From assembly GCF_005843885.1 (NCBI RefSeq), contig NZ_CP040443.1, positions 2,604,001 to 2,668,000 on the forward strand: a stretch of 64,000 bases of DNA, given 5' to 3'. The notes beneath the pieces were generated by a model. The model was given only the letters and a program-made list of their open reading frames with translations. It was not told the origin of the DNA and searched no databases. A program made the translations under genes and the position numbers. Origin of the DNA: Escherichia sp. E4742 (GTDB taxonomy: Bacteria > Pseudomonadota > Gammaproteobacteria > Enterobacterales > Enterobacteriaceae). Below, one piece after another: positions 1-9,857 of the stretch; the first letter of the stretch is position 1, and the number at the start of each line of letters is the position of its first letter.

Positions 1-27
1 GGAAGAGAATAAGGGAGTGTTTAACTG

Positions 28-903
28 ATGAGATTACGACGATTTTTGTTGTCACTGGTTTGCCTTGTCACATTACCAGTACAGGCGGTTGAATTGGTGA
101 GGTGGGAACGTATTCCGTTGCCAGTGGCCCTGCATGTTGGTCAGGAGCGTATTGTGTTTGTGAACCGCAATGTGCGCGTGGGATTTCCACCTGAGCTGAA
201 AGGAAAATTGCGCGTACAAAGTACAGGCGGAGCGGTATACCTGCAACCGGGTGCGCAATTTGCCCGTACGCGTCTGGTGCTTCAGGATGTAGAAAACGGT
301 GAAATGATCCTGTTGGATATCAGTGCCGATGAGGGAAAAAACATTCTGGAACCGGTAAGCCTGGTCTATCAGGGGGACGTATCCAGTTCGACAGGAAACG
401 GTGATGTTGCAGTGGTAGACAATAAAACCGCAACCACCCACGAACGACAGTCCGCATCGAAACCGAAAGAGAAAAAATCTACCACTCCGCTGCCGGTGGC
501 CTTAACCCGCTATGCCGCACAAAGTCTCTACGCACCGTCACGGACGATTGAGCCGTTGCCCGGTGTGCATTCCATTTCGCTGGCACTACCGGAGAAGCTG
601 ACGTCATTACTTCCATCAGAGTCCGTTGAGGTAAAACCGCTGGCTGCATGGGCATTGCAGGGCTACAGCGTGGTGGCATTGACGCTGCGTAATCAACACC
701 AGGAGAAAGTTGTTCTCGATCCACGTCGTCTTCAGGGAAATTTCTACAGTGCCACGTTCCAGCATCGCTGGCTGGGGGCAAGTGGAACGCCGGAAGATAC
801 CACAACGGTTTATCTTGTGACCAAAGGGCGCCCTGATACCGCGTTTCTTCCTGAGCCAGTGAAGGCGAAAGCAGGTAAAGGAGGGAAGGGCGATGCAGAT
901 TAA
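28..903 (+). CDS. ICE type IV secretion protein, TIGR03749 (PFL_4704) family
   Basis: Periplasmic component of the conjugative mating channel, probably the TraK-like secretin partner. The first 20 residues are a signal peptide ending near PVQA, followed by a beta-rich domain (residues about 22-110), a Lys/Ser/Thr-rich linker (about 130-155) and a C-terminal domain. The ATG at 28 follows an AAGGGAG ribosome binding site. The end overlaps the next gene by 11 nt, so the two are co-translated. The length of 291 aa is normal for the family. The assignment rests on sequence resemblance plus the unmistakable order of the following PFL-type genes. Confidence 0.88.
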   Translation: MRLRRFLLSLVCLVTLPVQAVELVRWERIPLPVALHVGQERIVFVNRNVRVGFPPELKGKLRVQSTGGAVYLQPGAQFARTRLVLQDVENGEMILLDISADEGKNILEPVSLVYQGDVSSSTGNGDVAVVDNKTATTHERQSASKPKEKKSTTPLPVALTRYAAQSLYAPSRTIEPLPGVHSISLALPEKLTSLLPSESVEVKPLAAWALQGYSVVALTLRNQHQEKVVLDPRRLQGNFYSATFQHRWLGASGTPEDTTTVYLVTKGRPDTAFLPEPVKAKAGKGGKGDAD

Positions 904-2359
904 ATCCAATACTCTGCTGAAGGTCATCGTGCCGGTGGTGTTGCTGTCGGCAGTCATGATCGGCGTGAAGTCCTGCGGTGGTTCAAAACACACTCAGGCT
1001 TCAGCAGATAACGCCACCGTAGCCGACCTGACTCAGGAAGAGTTGCGCATCCTCGGCATCGAGGGCGATACGCCGCAGGATACGCTACGTACGCTGGTTG
1101 GACGTATTAAAACAATTCAGACGAATCAGGAAAATCTGGAGAAACAGAATGCGGCACTGGCAGAAGAAAATGCCCGATTGCAAAACAAGGGCAACAACGT
1201 GGACGGGCGCATCAATGACGCGGTGAATGCTGCCAAACAGGAGAGTACCCAGGCGCAGCAAAAACTTCAGGCTGAACAGCAGCGGCTGGCTGGTCTGCTG
1301 GAATCACTGAAAAATACCGTTCCCGGCCCGGGAGCGGGCAGCAACATTTCCGCAGGCAGTGACTTACCTGTCGGACTGGGGCTGGAAGATGCAGGGCAGG
1401 ACGAAACGGTGGCGCAGGGCACGGTCTGGATTGAACCGCAGGATGGTGTACAACTGGATCGTAACGGTAAACCGGTCACCGGCGCGGCAGCTGCAACCAA
1501 TGGTACTGGCACATTCCAGTTTCCTACGGCGTTCGGTGGACTGAATGACAACGAGATCACCCGTCAGAAAGCCGAACTGGATCGTAATGCGAAAAATCAG
1601 CAGGCCATTGAGGAAACCGATTTGCCGGTTTATACCCTGCCGGAAAACTCAACGCTGGTTGGTAGCCAGGCCATGACCGCCCTGCTGGGGCGCGTGCCGA
1701 TTGATGGCAAGGTTACCGATCCCTATCCCTTCAAGGTGCTTGTTGGTAAAGAGAACCTGACCGCCAACGGCATCGAGCTGCCGGATGTTGAAGGCGCGAT
1801 TGTGTCCGGTACGGCCACCGGCGACTGGGTGTTGTCCTGTGTACGTGGTGAAGTCCACTCCATCACGTTTGTCTTCACTGATGGCACGGTACGCACGGTG
1901 CCGCAGTCGGCAAAATCCAGTGACGGCAGTAACGTCAAATCAAATGGTGGCAGTATCGGATGGCTGTCCGATGAACACGGCATTCCCTGTCTGTCCGGCG
2001 ACCGTAAAAGCAACGCCTCAACCTACCTCCCCACATTATTTGCCCTTTCGGCAGCCGGTGCAGCGTCTGATGCGATGTCGGAAAGCCAGACCACAACCAC
2101 TACTGATGGGGCGTCAATTACCAGTACGCTGACCGGCAGTGCGGGACAGGCTGCGCTGGGTAAGGCGTTATCAGGCGGTACGAACGAGCTGGCTGAATGG
2201 GTAAAAGCGCGATACGGTCAGATGTTTGATGCGATTTACGTTCCTCCCGGTGCGAATGTTGCTGTGCATATTACCCGCGAGATCCCGATTGATTACGAAG
2301 AGAAGGGCCGCAAGGTCAAATACGATTTTGATGTCAGCCGGTCACACGAGCTGGATTAA
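893..2359 (+). CDS. ICE type IV secretion protein, TIGR03752 (PFL_4705) family, TraB/VirB10-like
   Basis: Inner-membrane-anchored channel scaffold that spans the periplasm. One membrane helix near the N terminus (about residues 8-24) is followed by a coiled coil rich in Gln, Asn, Leu and Glu (about 55-140). A large C-terminal domain follows, with two separated cysteines near the Asp-Gly-Thr-rich segment (about 310-370). The 488-aa length fits the family. It starts inside the preceding gene and is followed 9 nt later by the lipoprotein gene, a layout typical of these operons. Confidence 0.88.
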   Translation: MQIKSNTLLKVIVPVVLLSAVMIGVKSCGGSKHTQASADNATVADLTQEELRILGIEGDTPQDTLRTLVGRIKTIQTNQENLEKQNAALAEENARLQNKGNNVDGRINDAVNAAKQESTQAQQKLQAEQQRLAGLLESLKNTVPGPGAGSNISAGSDLPVGLGLEDAGQDETVAQGTVWIEPQDGVQLDRNGKPVTGAAAATNGTGTFQFPTAFGGLNDNEITRQKAELDRNAKNQQAIEETDLPVYTLPENSTLVGSQAMTALLGRVPIDGKVTDPYPFKVLVGKENLTANGIELPDVEGAIVSGTATGDWVLSCVRGEVHSITFVFTDGTVRTVPQSAKSSDGSNVKSNGGSIGWLSDEHGIPCLSGDRKSNASTYLPTLFALSAAGAASDAMSESQTTTTTDGASITSTLTGSAGQAALGKALSGGTNELAEWVKARYGQMFDAIYVPPGANVAVHITREIPIDYEEKGRKVKYDFDVSRSHELD

Positions 2360-2368
2360 GGAGATGCC

Positions 2369-2767
2369 ATGAAAGGATACTTGCTTGTGCTGGTCGCGTT
2401 ATTACTGGTTGGATGCAGCACATCTAAAGATGAAATATTGCCGCCTGGTGACGGCACGATGCTGGATTTGTGGCAGAACAAAGCCAGTAGTGCCCGGACC
2501 ACGACGGAGGCCCGGAGCGTACTACGGCGGGGGCTGACCGATGCGGAAATGGCGACCCGTCAGACACTGGAAGAGAGCTATACCCGCGATGCGCAAAATG
2601 AAATTCAGCAACTTTTCCCGCGACTGCCCAACCCGGATATGGTGATTTATATCTACCCGCATATGGCAGGCAATGAGCCTGCGCCGGTGCCGGGCTATAG
2701 CTCGGTCTTCTCTTTCTACAGCCGGGTGCAGTATGCATTGCCGGGTGAACGGCTGGAGGCGCTTTGA
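2369..2767 (+). CDS. ICE conjugative lipoprotein, TIGR03751 family (TraV/VirB7-like)
   Basis: Small outer-membrane lipoprotein of the mating pore. The signal peptide ends in a lipobox (LLLVGC) with the lipidated cysteine at residue 16. The mature part is about 115 aa and has a Tyr-Pro-His-rich patch near residue 95. The start follows a strong AAGGAG site. The stop overlaps the ATPase start by one base (TGATG), so translation is coupled. VirB7/TraV-type lipoproteins are short and poorly conserved, so the call leans on the lipobox and position. Confidence 0.85.
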   Translation: MKGYLLVLVALLLVGCSTSKDEILPPGDGTMLDLWQNKASSARTTTEARSVLRRGLTDAEMATRQTLEESYTRDAQNEIQQLFPRLPNPDMVIYIYPHMAGNEPAPVPGYSSVFSFYSRVQYALPGERLEAL

Positions 2768-5538
2768 TGTTCAGTTTGTTTACGAAAAAAAAGCAGCCGC
2801 AGCCCGCTACTGGTGAACCATCCGGTCCGGAGCTGAAAAAGAGCGGCAGACTGACGCAGGATGGTGTGCGTTCGCTGTATCCCAATAACGCATCGTTTAT
2901 CGATTTCCTGCCATGGGTGGAATACCTGCCGGAAAGCCAGAGTTTGCTGCTCGATGATGGAGTTTCGGTGGGCGCCGTATTTGAAGTGGTGCCGGTCGGA
3001 ACCGAAGGGCGCACCGGCGAACGCCTGGAAGAGATCCGCGACATCGTTGAGGATGCGCTTCAGGACAGCTTTGACGAGCGCGACAGTCACCCGTGGGTCA
3101 TCCAGTTCTTCTGTCAGGACGAAACTGACGTGACAGAGTACATCGATAGGCTGCGTGGCTATGTCAAACCGTGGGCGCAGGGAACGGCATTCACCAACGC
3201 ATATATGAATGAGATGGAATGCCATATGCGCGGTATTGCCGTACCTAAAGGGCTGTTTATCGACAAAGCGATTACAGGTGCGCCGTGGCGCGGCCAGCAG
3301 CGTCGTACCCGGATGGTCATTTATCGCTATGTGAACCCGGGAGCGAACGAACCATATTCGCCGGAAGAGCAACTGAATCAGGTTTGCGAGCGGCTATCTT
3401 CTGCGTTAGCGGGGGCGGGAATAGTGACTTCCCGGCAGAACGGCGAGCAGATCCACGCCTGGCTGCTGCGCTGGTTTAACCCTGAGCCGGACTGGGTGGA
3501 TAAGGAGACTCTGTATCGCACGGCGGCACATGTTGACACCCGCAACGGCGAGCTGCCGGTACTTAACGATTTCAGCGAAACCCTGATGTTTACGCCACCT
3601 CGTTCTGACGTTGAGAATGGTGTGTGGTGGTTTGATGAGCGACCGCATAAAGCGGTGACAATTGACCGCATCCGTCGGGCGCCCTCGGTCGGCCATCTGA
3701 CCGGCGAAACCCGCAAAGGGGAGAACATCAACGCGCTGATGGACTTGCTGCCGGAAGGAACGGTGATTTCCCTTACGATAGTCGTGCAACCGCAGGACGT
3801 GCTGGAAGAACGCTTCAACCATCTGGCGAAAAACGCGATTGGTGAAAACACTGAGTCCGAACGCGTCCGGGCCGATGCTGATACAGCAAAAAGTTATCTG
3901 GGTGAACGGCATAAACTATATCGCGCCAGCATGACGTTCTTTCTCTCCGGTGAATCTCTGAAAACGCTGAACAGTCGCCAGCGCAACCTGACGGCTATCC
4001 TCCTTAACGCTGGTTTGCAGCCGGTGAAACCAGAATATGATGTTGCGCCGCTGAATAGCTATCTCCGGGCGCTGCCGATGTGCTTTAACCCGACGCTAGA
4101 CAAGAAGAATTGGTACACTCGCCTGACGTTTGTTCAGCATATGGCAAATATGCTGCCGGTGTTTGGTCGTGACACCGGCACCGGTCATCCGGGCTTCACC
4201 TTCTTTAACCGGGGCGGAGCGCCGCTGACCTTCGATCCGCTTAACAGTTCCGACCGTTCCAAAAATGCGCATCTGGTACTGTTTGGCCCGACAGGTTCTG
4301 GTAAGTCCGCGACGCTTAACAGCCTCTTTGCTCAACTGATGGCGATTCACCGGCCCCGTCTGTTTATTGCTGAAGCCGGTAACTCGTTTGGTCTGTTTGC
4401 AGACTATTGCGCGGAGCTGGAGTTATCGGTGAATAAGATCAGCATCAAACCGGGTTGCGGTATCTCGCTGGCCCCGTTCGCCGATGCGTACAAGCTAATT
4501 GAAGCGCCGGTGAAAAACGTTGACGAGAGCGAACTGAGTGAGCGTATCGAGGTGGAGGAAACGGATGACGGCGACGCAGAGGAAGAGCGCGATATCCTGG
4601 GCGAACTGGAGATTGTTGCCCGTCTGATGATCACCGGTGGTGAGGCGAAAGAAGAGGCGCGGCTGGAACGTGCCGACCGGGGCATGATGCGAGAGGCGAT
4701 TCTGGCCGGTGCGCGTAAAGCCTGGAATGAAGACAGGCAGATGATCACCGCCGACCTTCAGGATGCGTTTTACGCCTTCGCGAAGGATGAATCACGTCCT
4801 GAAGTTCGCCGTGCCCGGGCGCAGAATATGGGCGAGTCATTGGGTGTATTTATGCAGGGCTTCCTGGGCGAGCTATTTAACCGACCGGGACAGAACTGGC
4901 CGGAAGCGGATGTTACGTTGATTGACCTGGGTACGCTGGCGCGTGAAGGCTATGAAGCACCACTGGCGGTGGCTTATACATCCCTGGTTAACACCATCAA
5001 TAACATCGCCGAACGTGACCAGTTTTTGGACCGGGAAATCGTCTTCCCTACCGATGAGGCGCATATGATCACCACGAACTCGCTGCTGGCCCCGTATGTG
5101 GTTAAGGTGGTGAAGATGTGGCGTAAGCTCGGCGCGTGGTTATGGCTGGCAACGCAGAACCTGGAAGACTTCCCGGCCACGGCCAAGAAGATGCTCAATA
5201 TGATTGAGTGGTGGCTCTGTCTGGTGATGCCCCCGGAAGAGGTGGAAGAGATCGCTCGTTTTAAAAAGCTCACCGCAGAGCAAAAAGCGATGCTGCTTTC
5301 TGCAACTAAAACGCCGCGCTGCTACACCGAAGGCGTAGTACTGGCAAGTCGTATCGAGGCGCTGTTCCGGGCTGTACCGCCAAGCCTGTATCTGGCTCTG
5401 GGGATGACAGAGAAAGATGAGAAGGCGGCACGTAGGGCGCTGATGGTTGAATACGGTATCAGCGAGCTGGATGCGGCGAAGCGTATTGCACAGCAACTGG
5501 ATATCGCCCGTGGTATTACCACGAAGGAGGCAGCATGA
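2767..5538 (+). CDS. Conjugative transfer ATPase, TIGR03744 (PFL_4706) family, TraC/VirB4-like
   Basis: Cytoplasmic motor ATPase that powers pilus assembly and substrate transfer at the inner membrane. Walker A (GPTGSGKS) lies near residues 506-513, and a DEAH Walker B motif lies near residue 762. An acidic Asp/Glu-rich insert (about residues 580-620) separates them. The ATG at 2767 is preferred over the TTG at 2764 because it makes a one-base TGATG overlap with the lipoprotein gene. The 923-aa length is full for the family and nothing is disrupted. Confidence 0.93.
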   Translation: MFSLFTKKKQPQPATGEPSGPELKKSGRLTQDGVRSLYPNNASFIDFLPWVEYLPESQSLLLDDGVSVGAVFEVVPVGTEGRTGERLEEIRDIVEDALQDSFDERDSHPWVIQFFCQDETDVTEYIDRLRGYVKPWAQGTAFTNAYMNEMECHMRGIAVPKGLFIDKAITGAPWRGQQRRTRMVIYRYVNPGANEPYSPEEQLNQVCERLSSALAGAGIVTSRQNGEQIHAWLLRWFNPEPDWVDKETLYRTAAHVDTRNGELPVLNDFSETLMFTPPRSDVENGVWWFDERPHKAVTIDRIRRAPSVGHLTGETRKGENINALMDLLPEGTVISLTIVVQPQDVLEERFNHLAKNAIGENTESERVRADADTAKSYLGERHKLYRASMTFFLSGESLKTLNSRQRNLTAILLNAGLQPVKPEYDVAPLNSYLRALPMCFNPTLDKKNWYTRLTFVQHMANMLPVFGRDTGTGHPGFTFFNRGGAPLTFDPLNSSDRSKNAHLVLFGPTGSGKSATLNSLFAQLMAIHRPRLFIAEAGNSFGLFADYCAELELSVNKISIKPGCGISLAPFADAYKLIEAPVKNVDESELSERIEVEETDDGDAEEERDILGELEIVARLMITGGEAKEEARLERADRGMMREAILAGARKAWNEDRQMITADLQDAFYAFAKDESRPEVRRARAQNMGESLGVFMQGFLGELFNRPGQNWPEADVTLIDLGTLAREGYEAPLAVAYTSLVNTINNIAERDQFLDREIVFPTDEAHMITTNSLLAPYVVKVVKMWRKLGAWLWLATQNLEDFPATAKKMLNMIEWWLCLVMPPEEVEEIARFKKLTAEQKAMLLSATKTPRCYTEGVVLASRIEALFRAVPPSLYLALGMTEKDEKAARRALMVEYGISELDAAKRIAQQLDIARGITTKEAA

Positions 5539-5918
5539 TGCGATTCAGATCCACCGTGCTGGACGTGGTGGACGGTAATATTTCCACTACCAGCGTGTTG
5601 TTTGATGCGCCGCCACAGGGTAATCCGCGAATCAGCCAGCACCATCATGCACAACTGGAGGAATTATGCCGCCAGATCCGTCAGCAGGTAGGGGAGAAGG
5701 CGACGTTTACTTATTCTCCTCATCGCGTGGCCGGGCATAACTGCCTGGCTGTTCAGGTGGTGGGGAAATCAGGCATGGTTAATCTGCTGCTGACGGTCAC
5801 CGGCAGTCTGCGCTGGCCGGTGGCGGAGGATTATGAACATGCGCCACGCTGGTATATCAATGTGCCTGATGCGGTGGATGTGGTTTATCTGGTAATAGCG
5901 TTAGTGAGAGAATTATAG
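5535..5918 (+). CDS. Small conserved ICE transfer-region protein
   Basis: I do not recognise a named family. The 127-aa product has no signal peptide or membrane segment and is mixed alpha/beta in composition. It starts at ATGATG, overlapping the ATPase stop by 4 nt behind a GGAGG site, so it belongs to the same transcript and is probably a cytoplasmic accessory of the ATPase. It is the last gene before a 13-bp inverted repeat and the reverse-strand gene that interrupts the operon. Confidence 0.7.
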   Translation: MMRFRSTVLDVVDGNISTTSVLFDAPPQGNPRISQHHHAQLEELCRQIRQQVGEKATFTYSPHRVAGHNCLAVQVVGKSGMVNLLLTVTGSLRWPVAEDYEHAPRWYINVPDAVDVVYLVIALVREL

Positions 5919-5920
5919 CA

Positions 5921-5955
5921 AATAAGCTCCAGTGAAACGAGAACTGGAGCTTATT
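5921..5955. terminator. 13-bp perfect inverted repeat after the ATPase gene cluster
   Basis: AATAAGCTCCAGT and its exact complement flank a 9-nt loop directly after the stop codon of the 127-aa gene. No U-run follows on the + strand, so it may be a transcript-stabilising or bidirectional terminator hairpin. It separates the first transfer block from the inserted reverse-strand gene. A short duplication (AAGGGACACTA, twice, near 6015-6040) lies just beyond. Confidence 0.5.
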
Positions 5956-6138
5956 AAACATATAGTTATATGAATTCACCATCAATATTTACTGATGCTG
6001 AACCATTGGTATCGTAAGGGACACTAGTAAGGGACACTAACAGTTACTCTTTTACCAGATTCTGTTTCTACATGGATGGAATAGGTTGTGTTAAAGAACC
6101 ATTAACGTGAAGGAGCTCAATACTGAAATTGCCAGTCA

Positions 6139-6504
6139 TTAAAGACCTACGTCGTAAGTATGAATGACTTTAGGGGCATCTTGGTATTCCTGATGAGTGC
6201 TGAGATATTCTCTAATTTGCACAGCAGCATTTCCCGAAGCCATTAGGGAGCCGCTTACAACGTATAGGCCACAGTGTGGGCAACGAAATGCCGAACCGTC
6301 CAGATTACCATGCACAAAAGCACCTTCTGGTTGCCCAGTTGTATTATTGGTTGAGATTGTATGTTTTAGGTCATTCGACCCAACCTCATAGAATATTCCG
6401 CTAGATACTGGAATATCAGCAGCATGACACACGAAGCAATTTGCTCTACGAGACCAGTCTAAGCGATCAAGATCTAATACCGAATTGGCTGTTTGAGTAG
6501 TCAA
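6139..6504 (-). CDS. Unknown zinc-binding-like protein inside the transfer operon
   Basis: A 121-aa protein on the opposite strand to the transfer genes. I do not recognise it. Two cysteine pairs, CFVC near residue 23 and CPHC near residue 76, look like a split zinc ribbon. No signal peptide or membrane helix is visible. It sits alone between two transfer gene blocks with about 200 bp of AT-rich DNA on each side, like an independently transcribed accessory gene. A defence, anti-defence or regulatory role is only a guess from position. Confidence 0.6.
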   Translation of the reverse strand: MTTQTANSVLDLDRLDWSRRANCFVCHAADIPVSSGIFYEVGSNDLKHTISTNNTTGQPEGAFVHGNLDGSAFRCPHCGLYVVSGSLMASGNAAVQIREYLSTHQEYQDAPKVIHTYDVGL

Positions 6505-6702
6505 AATATATCCTTTGCAGTGAATAAATAACCATTTATTAACGGGCTGTTGCTACTAAGTTTAGAGTCTTAGACCCCTTGAAACTATCGGCCAATCGAC
6601 CAGTATTGTTTTGAAAAATTTCAAAAAGCAGTAAAGAGTTGTTTGCTGCCTTTCATTTTGATCCCGCGCACCCTGTGATTTTCCCCCTCACAGGAGTGCG
6701 TT

Positions 6703-7110
6703 ATGAGACCTTCTAAGTTCCTGATTTTGTTGCTGGCCGTTGCTGCTCAGGCACCGGCAGCAACCGTTGTTTACACCGACAGCCACCATCCCCCATTAAA
6801 TACTGTAAATACTGCCAGCGACCAGGTGGTTTACCTGGATGCGCCGGATACCGTTCAGCGGCAGCTGTTTGGTGAGTTGCCTGCTGATCCAGTGCAGGCA
6901 GAACAGGTTGCAAAAACCATCATCCATTCACCAGACTGGCAGCAAAAACAACAGCAAATAACACTGGCATATCAGGGCGTTTTACAGGCGTACAGTCTTA
7001 AACTGGAGAAATACCCTGCCGTGGTATTTGACAACAGCTATGTAGTTTATGGAACGGCAGATGTGGCGGTAGCTCAGGCAAGTCTTACTAAGTTCAGGGA
7101 GGCACAATGA
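6703..7110 (+). CDS. ICE type IV secretion protein, TIGR03757 (PFL_4709) family
   Basis: Periplasmic transfer protein of 135 aa with a signal peptide cleaved near residue 19 (after AAQAPA). It resumes the transfer operon after the inserted reverse gene. The start follows a CAGGAG site, and the end overlaps the next gene by 4 nt. In PFL-type systems this small gene always precedes TIGR03756, as here. It probably corresponds functionally to TrbC/TraW-type accessory factors, but that equivalence is inferred. Confidence 0.85.
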   Translation: MRPSKFLILLLAVAAQAPAATVVYTDSHHPPLNTVNTASDQVVYLDAPDTVQRQLFGELPADPVQAEQVAKTIIHSPDWQQKQQQITLAYQGVLQAYSLKLEKYPAVVFDNSYVVYGTADVAVAQASLTKFREAQ

Positions 7111-8093
7111 GTTTAAGTCGAATTCGTCAAAACCGGCTGGTTCTTGCACTGATTGTCGGATGGGCAACACAACCTTTTACTGTTGGAGCTGTGACTTCTG
7201 CAATCACCTCTGCGCAAATCATCGCCAGTGCACTATCACCTCAATGCATGGAGTATAAAGTCGTTGGCATTTGCTATTGGTTATTCTGTACTCCCGTAGG
7301 CTGTACGGTAAAAACATCGGTAAAAGTGCACCACTTTATTCCTAATGCGGTAGTTTCCAGCTACAACGAGGCCGGTGGAAATCCCTGGGTAGAAGTTGCA
7401 TTTATGGGACCAGTGCTTCCTGGCATTGCCGACGGTGGTGGTGCGAATGAACAAAAACGCTCCAGACGCAAAGACAACTTGCATTTCAAGAATGCCGATG
7501 CGATCGGCCATCCTGCGTTAGCATCTCCAGCATTTAATAACTTCACGGGGCAAATGGGGTACACCTGCGCAAGTTCTGCCACACCGATGATGCCGTACCT
7601 CCTGAGTACTCTGGATGCTGTGGTATGGCGGTCCGGGCTTCCAGAATCATTTTTCCCGGAAGCTATTACACCGGGATTGCGTGAAATAGGTTCAACCGTT
7701 GCCGGGAGCATGTGGGGGAATGTTTATCCGCGTAGTGGGTTTGTGACACAGACAAATGACTATAAAGCGGCTGCGGTCGTAGCACAGCGGGCGGCAGATA
7801 TTATTACCCGTGTTGGTCAGTTGCATGTATATCAACCGATGGTGGATATGCCTAAACCGGGTTACTGGCCTCCATTTCCGGTCCTGGAGAATACGGGGAT
7901 GCGTAACCACAAATGGCAGCGTTTGACTCCGATGCCATCTATGACCTGCGCCGTATTTCCTGACATCACAGAGATTACCAATATAAATCCACTTTCACTG
8001 GACGGTAATTATGCTTGGGCGCTATGGCAACCTTACAGTTGTTGTAAGCAAATGGGGCAAACCTTTCTCTACAGCACCGGCGCAGCTATTTAA
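7107..8093 (+). CDS. ICE type IV secretion protein, TIGR03756 (PFL_4710) family, TraU-like
   Basis: Exported, cysteine-rich periplasmic protein of 328 aa that stabilises the mating pair or pore, as TraU does for F. The signal sequence covers about residues 1-29. Cysteine clusters around residues 48-66, 155 and 275-315 suggest disulfides. The start overlaps the previous stop by 4 nt, and the next gene follows after 17 nt with a good AAGGAAA site. Length and order match the family. Confidence 0.87.
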   Translation: MSLSRIRQNRLVLALIVGWATQPFTVGAVTSAITSAQIIASALSPQCMEYKVVGICYWLFCTPVGCTVKTSVKVHHFIPNAVVSSYNEAGGNPWVEVAFMGPVLPGIADGGGANEQKRSRRKDNLHFKNADAIGHPALASPAFNNFTGQMGYTCASSATPMMPYLLSTLDAVVWRSGLPESFFPEAITPGLREIGSTVAGSMWGNVYPRSGFVTQTNDYKAAAVVAQRAADIITRVGQLHVYQPMVDMPKPGYWPPFPVLENTGMRNHKWQRLTPMPSMTCAVFPDITEITNINPLSLDGNYAWALWQPYSCCKQMGQTFLYSTGAAI

Positions 8094-8110
8094 TTACAAG
8101 GAAAGTTATT

Positions 8111-9523
8111 ATGAACAAACATTTTATTTTGAGCGGTATTTTATTGGCAAATATTACCCTGAGTACTCCAGTACAGGCTGTATTTGATCTGGACAATGAA
8201 TTTATTAATCAAGATAACAGTAAGGGAATAAAAGGAGCAGTTAATGATAATTTATTTTATACAATTGGTGGCGGGACGGTAATATCGCAGCCGCCCAGCA
8301 ATAACAATATGGAAAAAATCAGTATGGGCATCAACTGGGACAGCGACTTTATGTGCGGTAATTTTGATGTAACGACCACAGTTAAAAATCAGCTGAATGG
8401 TGTGACGAATGGCTTCAAAGATATGATGGGAACGGTAATTACAGGTGCTACCGGAGCTGTTGCTAGTTTGCCCGCTATGGTTTTACAAAGAGCGAATCCA
8501 GGTTTATATGAATTACTGTCCAATGGTATTTTACAGGCAACCGTTGCTTTCGATAAAGCACAGTTGAATTGCCAAAACATGGCAACAAAAATGACTGACT
8601 TTGCTTACTCAAGCAAATGGACACAGGCGTCTATTGGTGAAGAATTCAAAAAAATAGTCTCTATAACTCCGGACGCGGTAGCGGCTGATAATCAATTAAA
8701 AACCACTACTGGTAAAGAAGGTGTGAAATGGATCGGGGGGCAGAAACGTGGTGGCAGTGGGCAAAAAGCGATAAGGCCGACGCATGACATGGCAAAAGCT
8801 GGATTCAATATTCTAAATAAGCAACCAGTAACCAGTAGTGGGGGGGTAAGTGGATCTGCTTGTAATGGATCTCTGTGCAAAAAATATAAAACCAGTGATG
8901 AGGCGGCAGAAGCAGTCGTGAAAGTGCTGGGTGACCGGGCTATTCGAACATGTACAGAAGCCAGTGAGTGCAGTAGTGGTGGTGTAGAAAACGAAGCGGG
9001 AGCATCAACTGCTGGCGTTGGTTTTTCTCCGATGCTGGAGGAAACCACAAAAGAAAATACGGAAACGCTAGCGAAGCTGGTAAACGGGAACTTGGCTCCA
9101 AATGCCTCCAACCTAGCAAAACTTAAATCAGGTGATTTGACCGTTACCCGAGGTGTGATTCAGGCACTGAAAGATGACCCGGATAACGCTGCATTAGTAC
9201 AACGACTTGCCAGCGAACTGGCTATGGCCGATACGATTTCTACTGCTCTGGGAATGCGCCGTATGTTGATGGCAGGCCAGGCTGAACCAAACGCGGCGGA
9301 TCAAACAATGGCACTCACCGAGTCTGATCGTCGCCTTGAGTTTCTGGATCGCGAAGTTCAGGCGCTGAAGAATGAGATGGAGATACGAAAGGCAATCAGC
9401 AATAACACATTGCTTGTTGCCCTAAGCCGCCAGGAAAGTCGCGAGGCGGACAATGGGTTACGCCAGTCTGCACATCAGAATGACGATGCCATACAGAATC
9501 TTAATAAAAAGGTGGAGGAATGA
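8111..9523 (+). CDS. ICE type IV secretion protein, TIGR03755 (PFL_4711) family, TraH-like
   Basis: Exported 470-aa protein. The signal peptide runs to about residue 23 (PVQA). A small domain (about 80-180) contains paired cysteines, the middle is low-complexity, and the C terminus (about 390-470) is a predicted coiled coil rich in Glu, Arg and Gln. The N-terminal half is notably richer in A and T than its neighbours. The family resembles TraH of F plasmids, which acts in pilus assembly. It is followed directly by a small membrane protein gene. Confidence 0.85.
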   Translation: MNKHFILSGILLANITLSTPVQAVFDLDNEFINQDNSKGIKGAVNDNLFYTIGGGTVISQPPSNNNMEKISMGINWDSDFMCGNFDVTTTVKNQLNGVTNGFKDMMGTVITGATGAVASLPAMVLQRANPGLYELLSNGILQATVAFDKAQLNCQNMATKMTDFAYSSKWTQASIGEEFKKIVSITPDAVAADNQLKTTTGKEGVKWIGGQKRGGSGQKAIRPTHDMAKAGFNILNKQPVTSSGGVSGSACNGSLCKKYKTSDEAAEAVVKVLGDRAIRTCTEASECSSGGVENEAGASTAGVGFSPMLEETTKENTETLAKLVNGNLAPNASNLAKLKSGDLTVTRGVIQALKDDPDNAALVQRLASELAMADTISTALGMRRMLMAGQAEPNAADQTMALTESDRRLEFLDREVQALKNEMEIRKAISNNTLLVALSRQESREADNGLRQSAHQNDDAIQNLNKKVEE

Positions 9524-9524
9524 T

Positions 9525-9857
9525 ATGGACATCATTCGTAAACCACTCTGGCAACGAATCGTGCGGATTATGCTGCTCTGCGTTACTGCCATTCTGGTGC
9601 TGGGAGGCTTAAGTTTCATCCTTCTGCATTTTGTTGGCAGTGAGGCAGAACTCCGGGCATGGCTACGCCAGATAAAAACGCCGCTCCTGCTCTGGAGGCT
9701 GGTGCTGTATACGGTTATCGCGTTTTTCTGGCTGCACCGTGTCCGGGGCTATCTGCTAAGTCACTGTACCCGCCGCTTTCAGGTATACCGGCTGGAAATC
9801 ATGACGGTGTACCTGTTTGTGATGATTGAAATCACCTGCTCGCGTTGGGGAATGTGA
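9525..9857 (+). CDS. Small membrane protein of the ICE transfer operon
   Basis: A 110-aa protein with three likely membrane helices (about residues 12-38, 52-72 and 84-104) and basic loops. I chose the ATG at 9525 because a GGAGGA site lies just upstream. The stop overlaps the next start (TGATG). It is conserved in position between TIGR03755 and the TraG-like gene in this ICE family, but no named function is recognised. Confidence 0.72.
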   Translation: MDIIRKPLWQRIVRIMLLCVTAILVLGGLSFILLHFVGSEAELRAWLRQIKTPLLLWRLVLYTVIAFFWLHRVRGYLLSHCTRRFQVYRLEIMTVYLFVMIEITCSRWGM

